From assembly GCF_000143415.4 (NCBI RefSeq), contig NW_003314268.1, positions 3,554,378-3,618,377 of the forward strand: DNA of 64,000 nt, read 5' to 3'. The notes beneath the pieces were generated by a model. It made no database searches. It was not told the origin of the DNA and worked only from the letters and a program-made list of their open reading frames with translations. Every line of letters starts with the position of its first letter. Positions within the stretch are counted from its first letter, which is position 1. The position numbers and the translations under genes are program-made. Positions 45,119-55,240 of the stretch are shown one piece after another. The DNA comes from Selaginella moellendorffii. Taxonomy: Eukaryota; Streptophyta; Lycopodiopsida; Selaginellales; Selaginellaceae.

Positions 45119-46314
45119 ATTAGGCTCTAGAGCTCCAAAACAATTTTCCGAACTGTAGGCCCAATTATTCTTGTCGATACCAATTCAACATAAAATAAAT
45201 GAAAGTTGATGACTTGTTCGTCAGCAAGAATTCTGACGCGGACTCAGATTCCCTGGTCAACTCGGACCAATTTTGGCTTGCGTGATTGGAGGAATTCAGA
45301 AATTTAAAGAGAATCTAAGCTGGGCTACCTTTCCAGTTCGCTTGCTATTGGCGCTTGTCAAGAATGTCGGCCTAAGAAAGCTGTCCGCTGAGAAATATTT
45401 TCGCTCGGCACGGACTCTCCTGGTTCCACGCTATCACTTTCCAGGATCCGAAATTCAGCTTCTTTGTCTTTCTTTGTCTTTCTTTGTCTTCTTTGTCTGT
45501 CTTTCTTTTGTCCCTGTTTATGAAAATCTGGCTGTTTGAAACCTTATTCTTCGTGCTAGAACATCTAGGTGATAGTCTGGCCTTCAGAGCAACAAAGTAA
45601 GTTTAGCACTCCGGGTAATCTGTTTTGGAGATGGTTGATGGAAAATGTAGCAAATGGAGAAGAAATGAGCTCTCATTTGACATTCAGATCCATCACGAGT
45701 GCATTCTTCACGGCATGCTTGAAACTCGGGGAGGAGAAGCATGGGGAGAGCTGCGTTGAGGAAAGTATGCTATCAGGGACATCCAAATCAGGTTCATTAT
45801 CAAAATCAATTTTTATATTGTACAGATCGTCTAGGACACGATAACCTAGACCATTTAAACAGTTAAATGCAGGAAATGAAGTTTATCTTGGTGGCGCTTG
45901 CAGTACTAGACTATTTGAAATCAAACACTTCAAATCGAGTATCAACGGCAAGAGGCCAGATTATCTGGATGTTATAAGTGAATCCAAATCGATGAAGACC
46001 AGCCCACACGTTCCAGTGTTGTAAAGTATGTTTCCTGCTCTTTGCAAAATCGCTGCAGCAGACGCCTGCAATGAGGGAATCCAACCGTCCTCCTCGGGGA
46101 AAAACTCCATATCTATCATGAAAAACTCCGCTGGATGTTGATTTCATATCGCTGAGAGAACTTGATGACACGGGGAGACATCCAAGGCCGCCCTACTCTA
46201 AACAGAAGCTCATCAGACGTAGATTACTCGCTGCTTGTGCACGAGTCCTCTGTACGATGGTTGCTTCCTGCTCTCGCAGCGTCCTGATCTTTGACGGCAA
46301 CTGTTTCCCTAGAG
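45119..46314. other. No clear gene; possible decayed PPR-like sequence
   Basis: A short run of tctttg repeats occurs near 45462-45510. The plus frame 45569-45844 contains a stretch (LTFRSITSAFFTACLKLGEE, then KHGE) faintly like a PPR repeat, but it is too short and degenerate to support a call. No other feature is seen. Confidence 0.3.
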
Positions 46315-46927
46315 TCAAGGTTCCATAAAACAGAGCATGAGGTCACCAATGGAGGCCAAGGCCCTGGACAGTGTAGGGAGATGGTCAGAGTCCTGAAGAA
46401 CTTGTAGATAACAAGGAACGGAGTGAAACTGGTAAGCAGGCTTGTCGATGTATGTTGCAGCTCCCCGAACTCGTATATGTGGTCTGGCCAACTCGATCAC
46501 CAGAATAGGACAGCACGACAATATGAGTAAGTACTTCACGACCTCAATTAGAGTCTCTGCTCCCAACTGTTCCGCTAGTATGGCAATGGTAATCCATTCT
46601 CTAGGCCTCAACCTTGATATCCGCATGCTGTGGCCGTTGTTCGAATAGGTAAACTTGAGCTCCACGCCCTCAAGAGGTAAGAGCCAAGACAAGCGACTGG
46701 GAGTTAGTGAGCAACGTCATGGAGATGAGCAGAACGGGAAGCCGAGGTTGGGCAATATTTTGAGTCTTGGGACATTGAAGGCTGTCGAGAGAGATAAAAA
46801 ACAAGAGGATAGCTAGCACAAATCCGAGATCTGACGAAAAGCTATACCAGATCAAGAGCAAAATTGACGCCGATGTTAAACCAACCTTCTTCCTTGCTAG
46901 AAAAATCATTGTTCGTACCCCTGACAA
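46315..46927 (-). pseudogene. Unrecognised membrane-protein-like frames
   Basis: Two overlapping minus-strand frames (46927-46670 and 46692-46315) could be halves of one gene joined by a frameshift. The first is strongly hydrophobic (ILLLIWYSFS, FVLAILLFFISL, VLLISMTLL), which suggests two or three membrane helices. The second has REWITIAILAEQLG and VVKYLLILSCCPILVIELA. I do not recognise the family, and no splice signals clearly restore a single frame, so a broken gene is the best description. Confidence 0.35.
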
Positions 46928-47069
46928 AATCGTATGTCTCCCCAGGAGAAAATTAGGCGTGAGTTCATCTCATAGTACCGCATTTTTTTCACAACTTAAG
47001 CGGCTGTGAGACAGTGGATGCGGCATATAGGCACTATGTGGCCATCTATTCTAGTGGAAAACAAGTATT

Positions 47070-48140
47070 TCATGCCTGGACCAGGGACTGCCGTGATTCC
47101 CACCACTTTGGTTTCCATGCCCTTGTCACTGGAACTTCCACTTCATGCCCATAACGTTGCCCAAGAGCCTTAAACAGGCGCTTCCACCCCAAGTACAAGC
47201 CTTCCACCACCAAAGCCGCCAGATCCTCTGGAGGAGAAGTTTTGCTCACTGCGCCCTCTCTCGTCAACCTCAGCGCGCCACCTTCCTCGCTACGATCGAA
47301 CTCCTGCTCTGCCTGGGCCCTTTCGAAGCATTCCCGGTAGTCATCCCCGTCCACAAACGGAGGGTCCTGCTTCATACTTTCCACCAACAAGGTATTCGGG
47401 AACGGCGCAAGTGACTGCAATAGCTTTGCGAGCAGTACTCTCCCGATTCTTCCATTCCCATCCTTGAAAGGATGGATGTTCTCAAACTCGAGGAAGAACC
47501 GTGCCCCGAGCTTGAGAAGTCTCTCAGTCCGGTCGTGACAATCTCTCGCGAAGAGCTCCTCTAGCTCCCCATTGGTTTCATCCACGAGCCTGTGAAGAGC
47601 TCCCTCCACGTCCGAAGGCCACATGAAAACATGCGGCAAGTTCAGTGTCGTCATGGTGAAGGCAACCTCGTCCTCTCGCCTCAGCCTCCCGGCGATGCCT
47701 GCCTTGCTCGAGCCCATCAGGCACCTGTGCGCATCCAGAATTCCAGAAACGCTCAACCTCGGTGCCAAGTTTGGATTGCTTCCTTGGAGCTGGTGTGCAA
47801 ATGCCCTGTGGAGGCAACGCATGGCTTCAGCCTCTTGGCTCATATCTTGAGAGCCATCCAGCAGCGCGCCTGCGGCAATCGCCTCCTGGGTCTCTTTATA
47901 CAACTCAAAGCCCTCGCCTTCGATGGCGTTCACCTGGAAAAGAAAAAGCTCCAATCCTTCCCCATTCGAGTAGACACTCTCCGCCCATTGCCGCTGCTCC
48001 TCGGGAAGATTCACAAACCTGCTCATATTCTCTTGAATCCCGGCGAGAATTTCGCTGGTGTTAGGCACTGCATCGCCCACGCGCGATCGCTCCACTCTCC
48101 AAAAAGGGCGCTCCACACAATCGTACTCCCACATCCACAT
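47070..48140 (-). CDS. Fic-domain protein (AMPylase-type)
   Basis: A single-exon frame gives 356 residues from the ATG at 48140. The frame is open further upstream to 48497, but that part includes the antisense of repeated flanking DNA, and the duplicate gene at 56311 supports the MWMWEYDC start. The central Fic core shows ENIHPFKDGNGRIGRVLLAK, matching HPFx(D/E)GNGRxxR, whose His is the catalytic base that transfers AMP (or another phosphate-containing group) to hydroxyl side chains of target proteins. An N-terminal helical part (EGLELFLFQVNAIEGEGFEL) precedes it. A C-terminal ~90 residues (VVEGLYLGWKRLF...KWWES) follows. I could not identify a clear inhibitory S/TxxxE(G/N) helix. Its 5' flank lies next to the 3' end of the dioxygenase gene (same strand). 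Confidence 0.8.
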   Translation of the reverse strand: MWMWEYDCVERPFWRVERSRVGDAVPNTSEILAGIQENMSRFVNLPEEQRQWAESVYSNGEGLELFLFQVNAIEGEGFELYKETQEAIAAGALLDGSQDMSQEAEAMRCLHRAFAHQLQGSNPNLAPRLSVSGILDAHRCLMGSSKAGIAGRLRREDEVAFTMTTLNLPHVFMWPSDVEGALHRLVDETNGELEELFARDCHDRTERLLKLGARFFLEFENIHPFKDGNGRIGRVLLAKLLQSLAPFPNTLLVESMKQDPPFVDGDDYRECFERAQAEQEFDRSEEGGALRLTREGAVSKTSPPEDLAALVVEGLYLGWKRLFKALGQRYGHEVEVPVTRAWKPKWWESRQSLVQA

Positions 48141-48566
48141 CAAAACCCTAGATTTCCAAGGGCATACAAGGGGCGATAATTTTCCATGCAGCTCTTTCGA
48201 AGGTGCACCACAACTCGAACTTCTCAAGTTACGTCGCTCTCGACTCATGGATCGCATTCGAGCATCTCTGGAGACTGTGCAAACAAGTTTCCAAGATTGT
48301 TGTGGTCTTCTCTCTCCTTCCATTCCCACGCTCACGTTCGCCCAGGCCACTCTGAGGTCCTTGCTCGCTCTTGCTGAAGACTGCAGGGAAAAATTTCTTA
48401 ATTTTCTATCGAAGTTCAAGCTGATTGTCGGTGTGGTTTTCACTGGACTTGACGCAGCTGAAAATCTAAAGAAAATGAAAATAAAAACAGTGGACACCTG
48501 ATGGAAAAGCGCTATTTTCGTGTGTGTGTTAACGATTGTTATTCCCTCCCAGATTGTTAAACTTTA

Positions 48567-48670
48567 CGACCTTCTAGGCAGCACACAGTGTGATTGTAAA
48601 GCTTTGACGACCTTCTAGGCAGCACACAGTGTGATTGTAAAGCTTTGACGACCTTCTAGGCAGCACACAG
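48567..48670 (-). repeat. 41-bp minisatellite 3' of the dioxygenase gene
   Basis: About 2.5 copies of a 41-bp unit (starting cgaccttctaggcagcacac) lie 100-200 bp beyond the stop codon. The right arm has about two shorter copies at 59509-59590, so copy number changed after duplication. Confidence 0.85.
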
Positions 48671-49893
48671 TCGGTCAAGGGAGCAAATTTCGTATGTGGC
48701 TTATCACATTAAGATCCTTGTGAGCAAAAATCTGTGAGATGAGAAAAAAATTGGTGCCTATGACTATCCAAGGCTCAAGCCACATAGACATTCTTCCCGG
48801 AGAAGTGCTCCGTGTACACCTCGTGCATGTAGTCCCTGTAAGTCCTGCTGCGGTACTTTGCCGGACTCTCCTGGCTCACCAGCTCTGGAATCGGGCTGAT
48901 CTCCGCATCTAGTGACGGCCCCAGGAACGCCCCAACGGACAGCCTCGAGCTCTTCGAGTTCACCATCACCCTGTGCAGTATGCTCTTGTATCTCCCATTG
49001 CTCAGCTTCTGATACAAGACAACCAACCAAGACTAAGATCAATCCACAGTTTCTCAAAAAGTTTTCGACTGCTGGTACCTCTAGCTGATCGCCCATGTTA
49101 ACCACCAGCATTCCCTCGAGTGGCCTCACATTGTACCAATCCTCGCCTTGCTTGAGCTGCAATCCCCCGACTCCATCCTGGAGCACAAACGTGAGGCCAC
49201 CACTGTCGGTGTGACCTTCCATCCCCAAGGCTTGCCTCGGATTCGGGCAAGCCGGATAGAAGTTGGCTCTCGTCAGAAGAACCATGTCTTCAAATGCTTC
49301 CAGAAGACGGTTTGTGCGGAGGCCAAGTCCCTCAGACATGACCAACAGCATCCTCTTCCCGAGCTTGAAGATGTTTCTGGCGTACTCGGATCCAACGTCC
49401 CTGTTGCATATAGAGCATCAGCAATCTAGAGCAATACCATAATCACGGAGTGAGATACTGACTTGTAGCTGGCTGGGAACGCGGGCCAGGGGTGCGCTCC
49501 GAGGGACTCTTCCTTGAGCCACATCTGGAGGTGGTCGTGCCACTCGAGCTTCTCTTCCTTCGAAGGCATCATGCTGGTGCAGTAGCGGACGGGCGTGAAG
49601 ATCTCCTCGGTGTAGTACCGCATCTTGTCCTCGCTGGGCGAGTTGAAGAACTCGAGAGCACACCTCATCACGTCCTCGGTGTGAATGCCGTGGTTCTTGA
49701 GCTGAACAAGAAGTACATCCATTTAGCAAACATGTACTACAGGAAAAAGACACTTCTTGAAAACTTACGTAGAACATTCCGTACTTTGCGCAAGCGTCAA
49801 CGAGATCCCTCTCGAAGCTCTTGCTCGCCAGATCGACTATCGGCAGCACCGCGTACCGGGAGACATCGGCAGCTCCATTCGGCATCATGTATC

Positions 49894-50057
49894 TGTGGAG
49901 ACAAGTGATGACAAGTCTCCACGTCAGCAAAGAAGACAAGTCATTCATCCAAGACACCAACCGCCAAGCGTCACACCCATACCGTTATGTACATAACCAT
50001 ACCAAAGCAATGAAGTCGACAGAGCATTCCGCATACACAAAAAATCACACATCTACA
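49894..50057 (+). repeat. 5' LTR of the copia element
   Basis: This LTR is 164 bp, unusually short for a copia LTR, and by eye identical to the 3' LTR at 54589-54752. It must carry the promoter and the polyadenylation signal in that small space. Confidence 0.97.
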
Positions 50058-50072
50058 TGGTATCGGGTTCGT
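50058..50072 (+). promoter_or_regulatory. Primer-binding site of the copia element
   Basis: TGGTATCGGGTTCG begins directly after the 5' LTR. The first eight bases match the initiator tRNA-Met type site (TGGTATCAGAGC); the match then weakens. Confidence 0.7.
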
Positions 50073-50331
50073 TTCGATCCTGATGGCGAAACACTGGCAA
50101 ACACAGCAACGCGACGAGCAGGACCGCGCTAGGGCTCTCGCAGCCCTTGCTAGGGTGGAACGACGGATTCAAGACCGCAAGCGAGCGCAGCGTGATGCCC
50201 AGCCGTGCCTCTGCCCTCATTGTCGCTCTGTGTGCACAGCGTGTGGGCGTCCCTTCCAGCGATTCCCACCGCCTCCTCCCCCTCCTCGCTTCTAGCTTAC
50301 TCCGCTGTCGTGTCCTTTCTCCTAGAAAATA

Positions 50332-53300
50332 ATGGCTACCAGTACTCCACCTCGCTCTACATCCAGAACCACCCTAGCAAGCACCATGGCCATCCCGGCT
50401 GGCAACTGGGATGCAGGATGGGAGAAGCTACTCCAGAAGTTCACGGGCGAGAACTTCACAACTTGGAAGACCAAAGTCCAATTAATCTTAATGGCAAAAG
50501 ATTGTTGGGATTTGGTGGAGGGAACCGAAGTGAGACCTCCAGATACAGAAGCAGCCTTGCAGGCTACTTGGGACTCAAAGAACCACAAAGCCCTTTCCGT
50601 GATTGGACTGGGTCTTGGAGATGAATTTATTCATCTCCTTGATCTAGAAAAATCCGCCAAGGCCAATTGGGACTCCCTTTCCCAAGTCTTTGCAGCCAAA
50701 GCCGCTAATGCTAAATTGGTTCTGACCCAGAAATTTTTCTCCCTACGCATGCAGCCTGGTGAGACAATGGCAACATACATCGGGAAGCTCAAGGGCTTAA
50801 TGCAGCAGCTGAAGGAAGTAGGTGCTGCAGTTTCCGATGACTATGCAAAAGCCTTCTTGCTGTACTCTGTATCCCCAGAGTTGCAACAATCGTCCTCCAT
50901 GCTTTCTTTTGTCCCAGGCAAAACCATGGAGGAGCTCTACTCTGATCTGCTCGAGGAAGAGCGCAAGATTGCCGAGCGTCAAGCTGCCCATCAAGGATCC
51001 CCTCAGGCTGCTCGTGAGCAGGCCTTGTTTCTTGGTAAGAAACAATCGAGTGGGGAGCAGAAGAAAGGAGGCACTAGCCGTGGGCCTCGTATCTCTTCTG
51101 CTATAACTCCCAGCTCTGGATCTAACTTCTCCAAGAAGAAAAAGGGTCCTTGCAACTATTGTGGAAAGATGGGGCATGTCGAGCGTGAGTGCCGTGCAAA
51201 GAAGGCTGCCACCCAGCGCATGCTTACCCAGAGCAACTCGTTGTTGATGATGGCTCTTTACCCATCACCGGTGTCTGCTCTTGAGGTTCTATGGTTGGAT
51301 AGTGGTGCCTCCTTTCACATGACTCCCTTAAGGTTTGCCTTTCACACTTACAAAGCTCTTCAAGCTCCACAACAGGTTTATGTCGGCGACAAGCGACCAC
51401 TCCAGGTGGAAGGTCGTGGCATGGTGGTGATCAGGCTATCCGATGGACCTCTTAAGGAGGTTCATCACGTGTACTTTGTACCTGAAGCAGGGCAGACAGT
51501 TCTTTCTATTGGTGCAGCCTCAGATCAAGGCTTTACTACCACCTTCTTCCCAAAAGGGTGTACCATCCATGGTCGTGATGGTACTCCTGTAGCCAGTGGC
51601 GTGAGGTATGAAACACTCTACCGTTTAAACGCAGAACTGGTTTTTCCAGCTCAAGTGCTTGCTTTCCGAGCACAAGACACCATTGAGCTCTGGCATGCTC
51701 GTTTGGGGCATGTCAATGAACGAGATCTGCATGCCTTAGCTCGTCACCAGCATGCTAAAGGCATCACGCTCCCAGCTGGCCATCTGGGCGTGTGTGAAAC
51801 TTGCTATCTTGGGAAGCAAGTTCGCCTTCCTTTTCCATCGAGAACCATGGAGGACCAAGCTACAGGCTTACTGGATCTGGTTCACAGTGACGTGTGCTAC
51901 CTGCCCGTGGAAACACTCAGCCGCAAGAGGTACTTTGTATCTTTTATCGATGACCATTCCAGATATGCTGTGGTGAGCCTTCTCCACGCCAAGAGCGAAG
52001 TGTTCAACCACTTTAAGTTTTTTAAGAGCTGGGCAGAGACGTCTACTGGTCGAAAGATTCGTGTGTTACGCACAGATGGTGGTGGAGAGTACTTGAACAG
52101 AGAGTTTCTCAACTTTCTAGCTGAGGCTGGCATCGTTCATCAGTACACGACAGCCTATACTCCTCAACAGAACGGTGTGGCAGAGCGCCTCAATCGCACT
52201 CTGCTAGAGACTGTTCGTTGCCTTCTCCAGCACGCAGGCATACCCAACTCCTTTTGGGGTGAAGCTATTAACACGGCTGTTTACATCCGTAACCGCCTTC
52301 CCACAAGGAGCACTGGTGTGGTTCCTTATCACGCTTGGACTGGGAAGCGTCCTCAGTTAGGGCACTTGAGGGTCTTCGGCTGTACAGCGTATGCTCGCAT
52401 TCCAGATGCGATTCGGCAAAAGCTGGATCCTAGGAGCCAGAAGACCATCTTCGTGGGCTATCATGCTCATTCCAAGGCCTACCGCCTCTATAATCTTGCT
52501 CTCAAGAAGCTCGTGGTCAGCCGAGATGTCTCTTTCAATGAGCAAGAGCTTTATCGCCACATTCAAGGTACTATTCCTTCCAGTTCTAACTTGGTGGACT
52601 TGACCCCAGTGCTGGAAGACGAGCTCACCCACCCACCAGCACCAGCAGTCCAGAGGCTGCTTGTCCCAGAAGGAGGAACACCTCCTCCACTTGGTGATGA
52701 GCCTTCTCCAGCAACTCCGCTGCTACCAGCTCCTCTGGTCACTTCGGTGGCTACTAGCAGCAACACTACTTCATCCAGTGAGCAGAATCTTGCTGCTACT
52801 GTGGATGAGCTGTTTGTTGGTGAAGAAACAGTTGGAGGATCTTCCCACTCACCTCCAGATTCTTTCATGACACCACCACCTCGTCAAGAGATTGGAGCTG
52901 TTACCCGTTCAGGACGAGTGAGCAAGCCAACGGTCAAAGCTCTAGAATCTCTTGCTCAAGCTCCACGCAAGAAGGGATTCTATTGGGCCATGAGCTCCAT
53001 TGCTGAACCTCGTGGCTACCAGGCTGCCCTCTCCAGTCCTGATGCCTCACACTGGCAAGCGGCCATGCAGGACGAGTATGACTCACTGATCAAGAATGGA
53101 ACCTGGACATTGGTTCCCCTCCCTCCTGGCAGGAAGGCAGTCACAGCCAAGTGGCTGTTCAAGAAGAAATATCGAGCTGATGGCAGCATTGAGCGCTACA
53201 AGGCACGATTTGTAGCTCGTGGTTTCTCTCAGATCCAGGGAGTTGATTACTCTGAAACTTATAGCCCTGTTGTAAAGCTGACAACAATTCGTGTTTTGAT

Positions 53301-54603
53301 GAGCCTTGCAGCTGAGCTCGACCTGGAGCTCCATCAACTTGATGTGAGAACTGCATTCCTGAACGGTGATCTTGAGGAGGAGGTGTACGTTGCCCAGCCT
53401 CCTGGGTTTATACGTCCCGGACAGGAGCATCTCGTCTGCCGCTTGCACAAGGCTCTCTACGGGCTGAAACAAAGCCCCAGGTCATGGTACACTAAAATTA
53501 ACAGCTTTCTAACCTCGTTGGGCTTTACTCGCAGCACGGCTGATAATAATCTCTACATATATCGAGATGGCCAAGGATTTTTATTCTTAGCCTTATATGT
53601 GGACGATACAATATTAGCCTCCAATCAGATGCGACTCATCCACCGCATCAAGGCCTCTCTCGCTGCTAAATTCGAGATGACCGATCTGGGAACCTTGCAC
53701 TACTGTCTGGGAATTCAAGTTTGCCGGGATAGGCAACATGGAGTACTTGAGCTCTCACAGGAGAAATACATCCATGACATTCTCCAGAGGTACTCCATGC
53801 TTAACGCTAATCCAGTGGCTACTCCTATGGAAGCAGGCTCAAAGTTGTCCAAGGCTTGTAGTTTGACATCAACCTCTGATGACACTCCCGAGGAGGAGAC
53901 CACAACACTGTACCGTTCAGTGGTCGGGAGCCTCATCTACTTGATGGTCTCAACTAGGCCTGACCTTGCATTCAGTGTGGGAGCAGTCTCAAAGTTCCTG
54001 GACAATCCATCACCCTCACATTGGGCTGCTGTGAAGCGGATCATGAGGTATGTGAGTGGCACAAGGAAGTTCACACTGAGATATGCAAGAGGAGATGGAG
54101 ACAACGGCCTGGTGGGATTCACAGACGCAGACTGGGCAGGAGATCCAGATGACAGAAGATCCACCTCAGGGTATGTCTTCATGTACAACCATAACGTGGT
54201 TAGTTGGTGTTCCAGGAGGCAGCAGATCACTGCGATGTCATCATGCGAATCTGAATACATCGCAGCTGCAGCAGCAGCGAAAGAGGCCATCTGGCTTAAG
54301 ACGTTGCTGCAGGACCTCGGGATTCAAATTCCAGCAGTCAAACTCTACTGCGACAATATGTCGGCAATAGCGTTGACTCGGGATGCGAGATTTCACTCAC
54401 GCACCAAGCACATTGAGTTGAGGTTCCATTTCATCCGGGATCAAGTCAACAATGGAACAATCAACCTGGAATTCTGTCCGACCAGCTCAATGGTCGCTGA
54501 TATCCTAACGAAGTCCTTGCCTCGAGTGAAGCATGAACTCTTCCTCAAATCATTCCGTTTGACTGACGGTGCGAGCCTTGAGGAGGAGTGTGGAGACAAG
54601 TGA
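50332..54603 (+). CDS. Copia gag-pol polyprotein
   Basis: One uninterrupted frame of 1,423 residues. It contains a UBN2-type Gag (about 15-230) and a CCHC zinc knuckle (CNYCGKMGHVEREC, about 274-287). The aspartic protease has LDSGA with Asp at about 323. A pre-integrase zinc module (WHARLGH...CETCYLGK) leads into the integrase core (HSDVCY, IDDHSRY, RTDGGGEY, TPQQNGVAERLNRTL). The reverse transcriptase has HQLDVRTAFLNGDLEEEVY, LYGLKQSPRSWY and YVDD at about 1089. RNase H has FTDADWAGDP at about 1262 and SSCESEY. The order protease-integrase-RT-RNase H defines Ty1/copia. The stop codon lies inside the 3' LTR (15 bases overlap), so the polypurine tract is coding. Confidence 0.97.
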   Translation: MATSTPPRSTSRTTLASTMAIPAGNWDAGWEKLLQKFTGENFTTWKTKVQLILMAKDCWDLVEGTEVRPPDTEAALQATWDSKNHKALSVIGLGLGDEFIHLLDLEKSAKANWDSLSQVFAAKAANAKLVLTQKFFSLRMQPGETMATYIGKLKGLMQQLKEVGAAVSDDYAKAFLLYSVSPELQQSSSMLSFVPGKTMEELYSDLLEEERKIAERQAAHQGSPQAAREQALFLGKKQSSGEQKKGGTSRGPRISSAITPSSGSNFSKKKKGPCNYCGKMGHVERECRAKKAATQRMLTQSNSLLMMALYPSPVSALEVLWLDSGASFHMTPLRFAFHTYKALQAPQQVYVGDKRPLQVEGRGMVVIRLSDGPLKEVHHVYFVPEAGQTVLSIGAASDQGFTTTFFPKGCTIHGRDGTPVASGVRYETLYRLNAELVFPAQVLAFRAQDTIELWHARLGHVNERDLHALARHQHAKGITLPAGHLGVCETCYLGKQVRLPFPSRTMEDQATGLLDLVHSDVCYLPVETLSRKRYFVSFIDDHSRYAVVSLLHAKSEVFNHFKFFKSWAETSTGRKIRVLRTDGGGEYLNREFLNFLAEAGIVHQYTTAYTPQQNGVAERLNRTLLETVRCLLQHAGIPNSFWGEAINTAVYIRNRLPTRSTGVVPYHAWTGKRPQLGHLRVFGCTAYARIPDAIRQKLDPRSQKTIFVGYHAHSKAYRLYNLALKKLVVSRDVSFNEQELYRHIQGTIPSSSNLVDLTPVLEDELTHPPAPAVQRLLVPEGGTPPPLGDEPSPATPLLPAPLVTSVATSSNTTSSSEQNLAATVDELFVGEETVGGSSHSPPDSFMTPPPRQEIGAVTRSGRVSKPTVKALESLAQAPRKKGFYWAMSSIAEPRGYQAALSSPDASHWQAAMQDEYDSLIKNGTWTLVPLPPGRKAVTAKWLFKKKYRADGSIERYKARFVARGFSQIQGVDYSETYSPVVKLTTIRVLMSLAAELDLELHQLDVRTAFLNGDLEEEVYVAQPPGFIRPGQEHLVCRLHKALYGLKQSPRSWYTKINSFLTSLGFTRSTADNNLYIYRDGQGFLFLALYVDDTILASNQMRLIHRIKASLAAKFEMTDLGTLHYCLGIQVCRDRQHGVLELSQEKYIHDILQRYSMLNANPVATPMEAGSKLSKACSLTSTSDDTPEEETTTLYRSVVGSLIYLMVSTRPDLAFSVGAVSKFLDNPSPSHWAAVKRIMRYVSGTRKFTLRYARGDGDNGLVGFTDADWAGDPDDRRSTSGYVFMYNHNVVSWCSRRQQITAMSSCESEYIAAAAAAKEAIWLKTLLQDLGIQIPAVKLYCDNMSAIALTRDARFHSRTKHIELRFHFIRDQVNNGTINLEFCPTSSMVADILTKSLPRVKHELFLKSFRLTDGASLEEECGDK
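54579..54588 (+). promoter_or_regulatory. Polypurine tract inside the coding sequence
   Basis: TGAGGAGGAG sits immediately before the 3' LTR, where plus-strand DNA synthesis should be primed. It is at the same time part of the last codons of the polyprotein. Confidence 0.75.
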
Positions 54604-54752
54604 TGACAAGTCTCCACGTCAGCAAAGAAGACAAGTCATTCATCCAAGACACCAACCGCCAAGCGTCACACCCATACCGTTATGTACATAACCATACCAA
54701 AGCAATGAAGTCGACAGAGCATTCCGCATACACAAAAAATCACACATCTACA
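54589..54752 (+). repeat. 3' LTR of the copia element
   Basis: It is 164 bp, identical to the 5' LTR, and contains the stop codon of the polyprotein at its beginning. It is followed by the target duplication GTATC at 54753-54757. Confidence 0.97.
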
Positions 54753-54818
54753 GTATCTGTCCGGAACGCTGTCCAGCGTCCCGTTGCAGCTGTCAACAAA
54801 TGCCTTGATGCCAGCCAT

Positions 54819-55240
54819 GGATGAAACTGTGTAAGCAAGAAAGCTTCAAAGATGAAAAATGGAAATGTAAGGCTTTCTCAACTTTGAGATGCGGATATCC
54901 GTGTCCCCCCAGTGCCCTGCTTATATAGTTGCAATTTTCAAGTGGGCAGCACGAAGATGCTAAGAACGTTACCATTGCGCCGAATTCGGATCCGCCCCCG
55001 CTCAAGACCATTTTGTGGACCTTTCCGTATCCGTGATCTGACCAGCGTCCACATGCGGCCTGCCTCGGATCCACATCAAGCGTCAAAGCTCAACTTAGTT
55101 GACCCACCGGAAAAATCCATGAACCTTCGCAATTGTCACGTTTTCTAGTGTGCTTTGAGAAACGAAAAGATCGTCCACGCAAGCGACGGCTGCATTCGGG
55201 GCGTCACATGGACTGCAATACGAACAAGCATAAGAAACGA
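54819..55240 (-). promoter_or_regulatory. Promoter of the broken dioxygenase copy
   Basis: The region is a mirror copy of 57804-58225, with about one difference seen. A TATA element (cttatata, 54920-54927; reads TATATAAG on the minus strand) lies about 100 bp before the ATG at 54818. Its far end abuts the point where the 5' half of the transporter gene is missing in this arm. Confidence 0.6.

Larger units (their letters stand above)
49894..54752 (+). mobile_element. Full-length Ty1/copia retrotransposon
   Basis: The element is 4,859 bp long with identical 164-bp LTRs (TGTGGAGAC...CATCTACA), flanked by the 5-bp duplication GTATC, with a primer-binding site after the 5' LTR and an uninterrupted gag-pol frame. 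LTR identity and the intact frame point to very recent insertion, and the element could still be active. It lies in antisense orientation inside exon 1 of the left dioxygenase copy and is absent from the right copy, so it is younger than the inverted duplication. Confidence 0.97.
48775..54818 (-). pseudogene. 2-oxoglutarate/Fe(II) dioxygenase gene broken by a copia element
   Basis: The minus-strand gene has exons 54818-54758 plus 49893-49769 (one original exon, split by the insertion), 49701-49463, 49400-49079 and 49008-48775. Apart from the insertion, the four-exon structure and the coding sequence match the intact copy at 58226-59405, including HTDSGG and ILHRV iron ligands. The copia element entered 61 bases after the ATG, so a normal product cannot be made unless the element is removed from the transcript, which is unlikely. 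The TSD GTATC (49889-49893 and 54753-54757) makes the interruption unambiguous. Confidence 0.9.

Noticed and set aside
45569-45844. PPR-like ORF
   Set aside because: One weak repeat-like stretch without further repeats or a DYW/E domain is not enough.
48141-48497. N-terminal extension of the Fic protein by 119 residues
   Set aside because: The segment is part of the duplicated flank, is low in recognisable structure, and is not open in frame in the second copy; both copies share the MWMWEYDC start.
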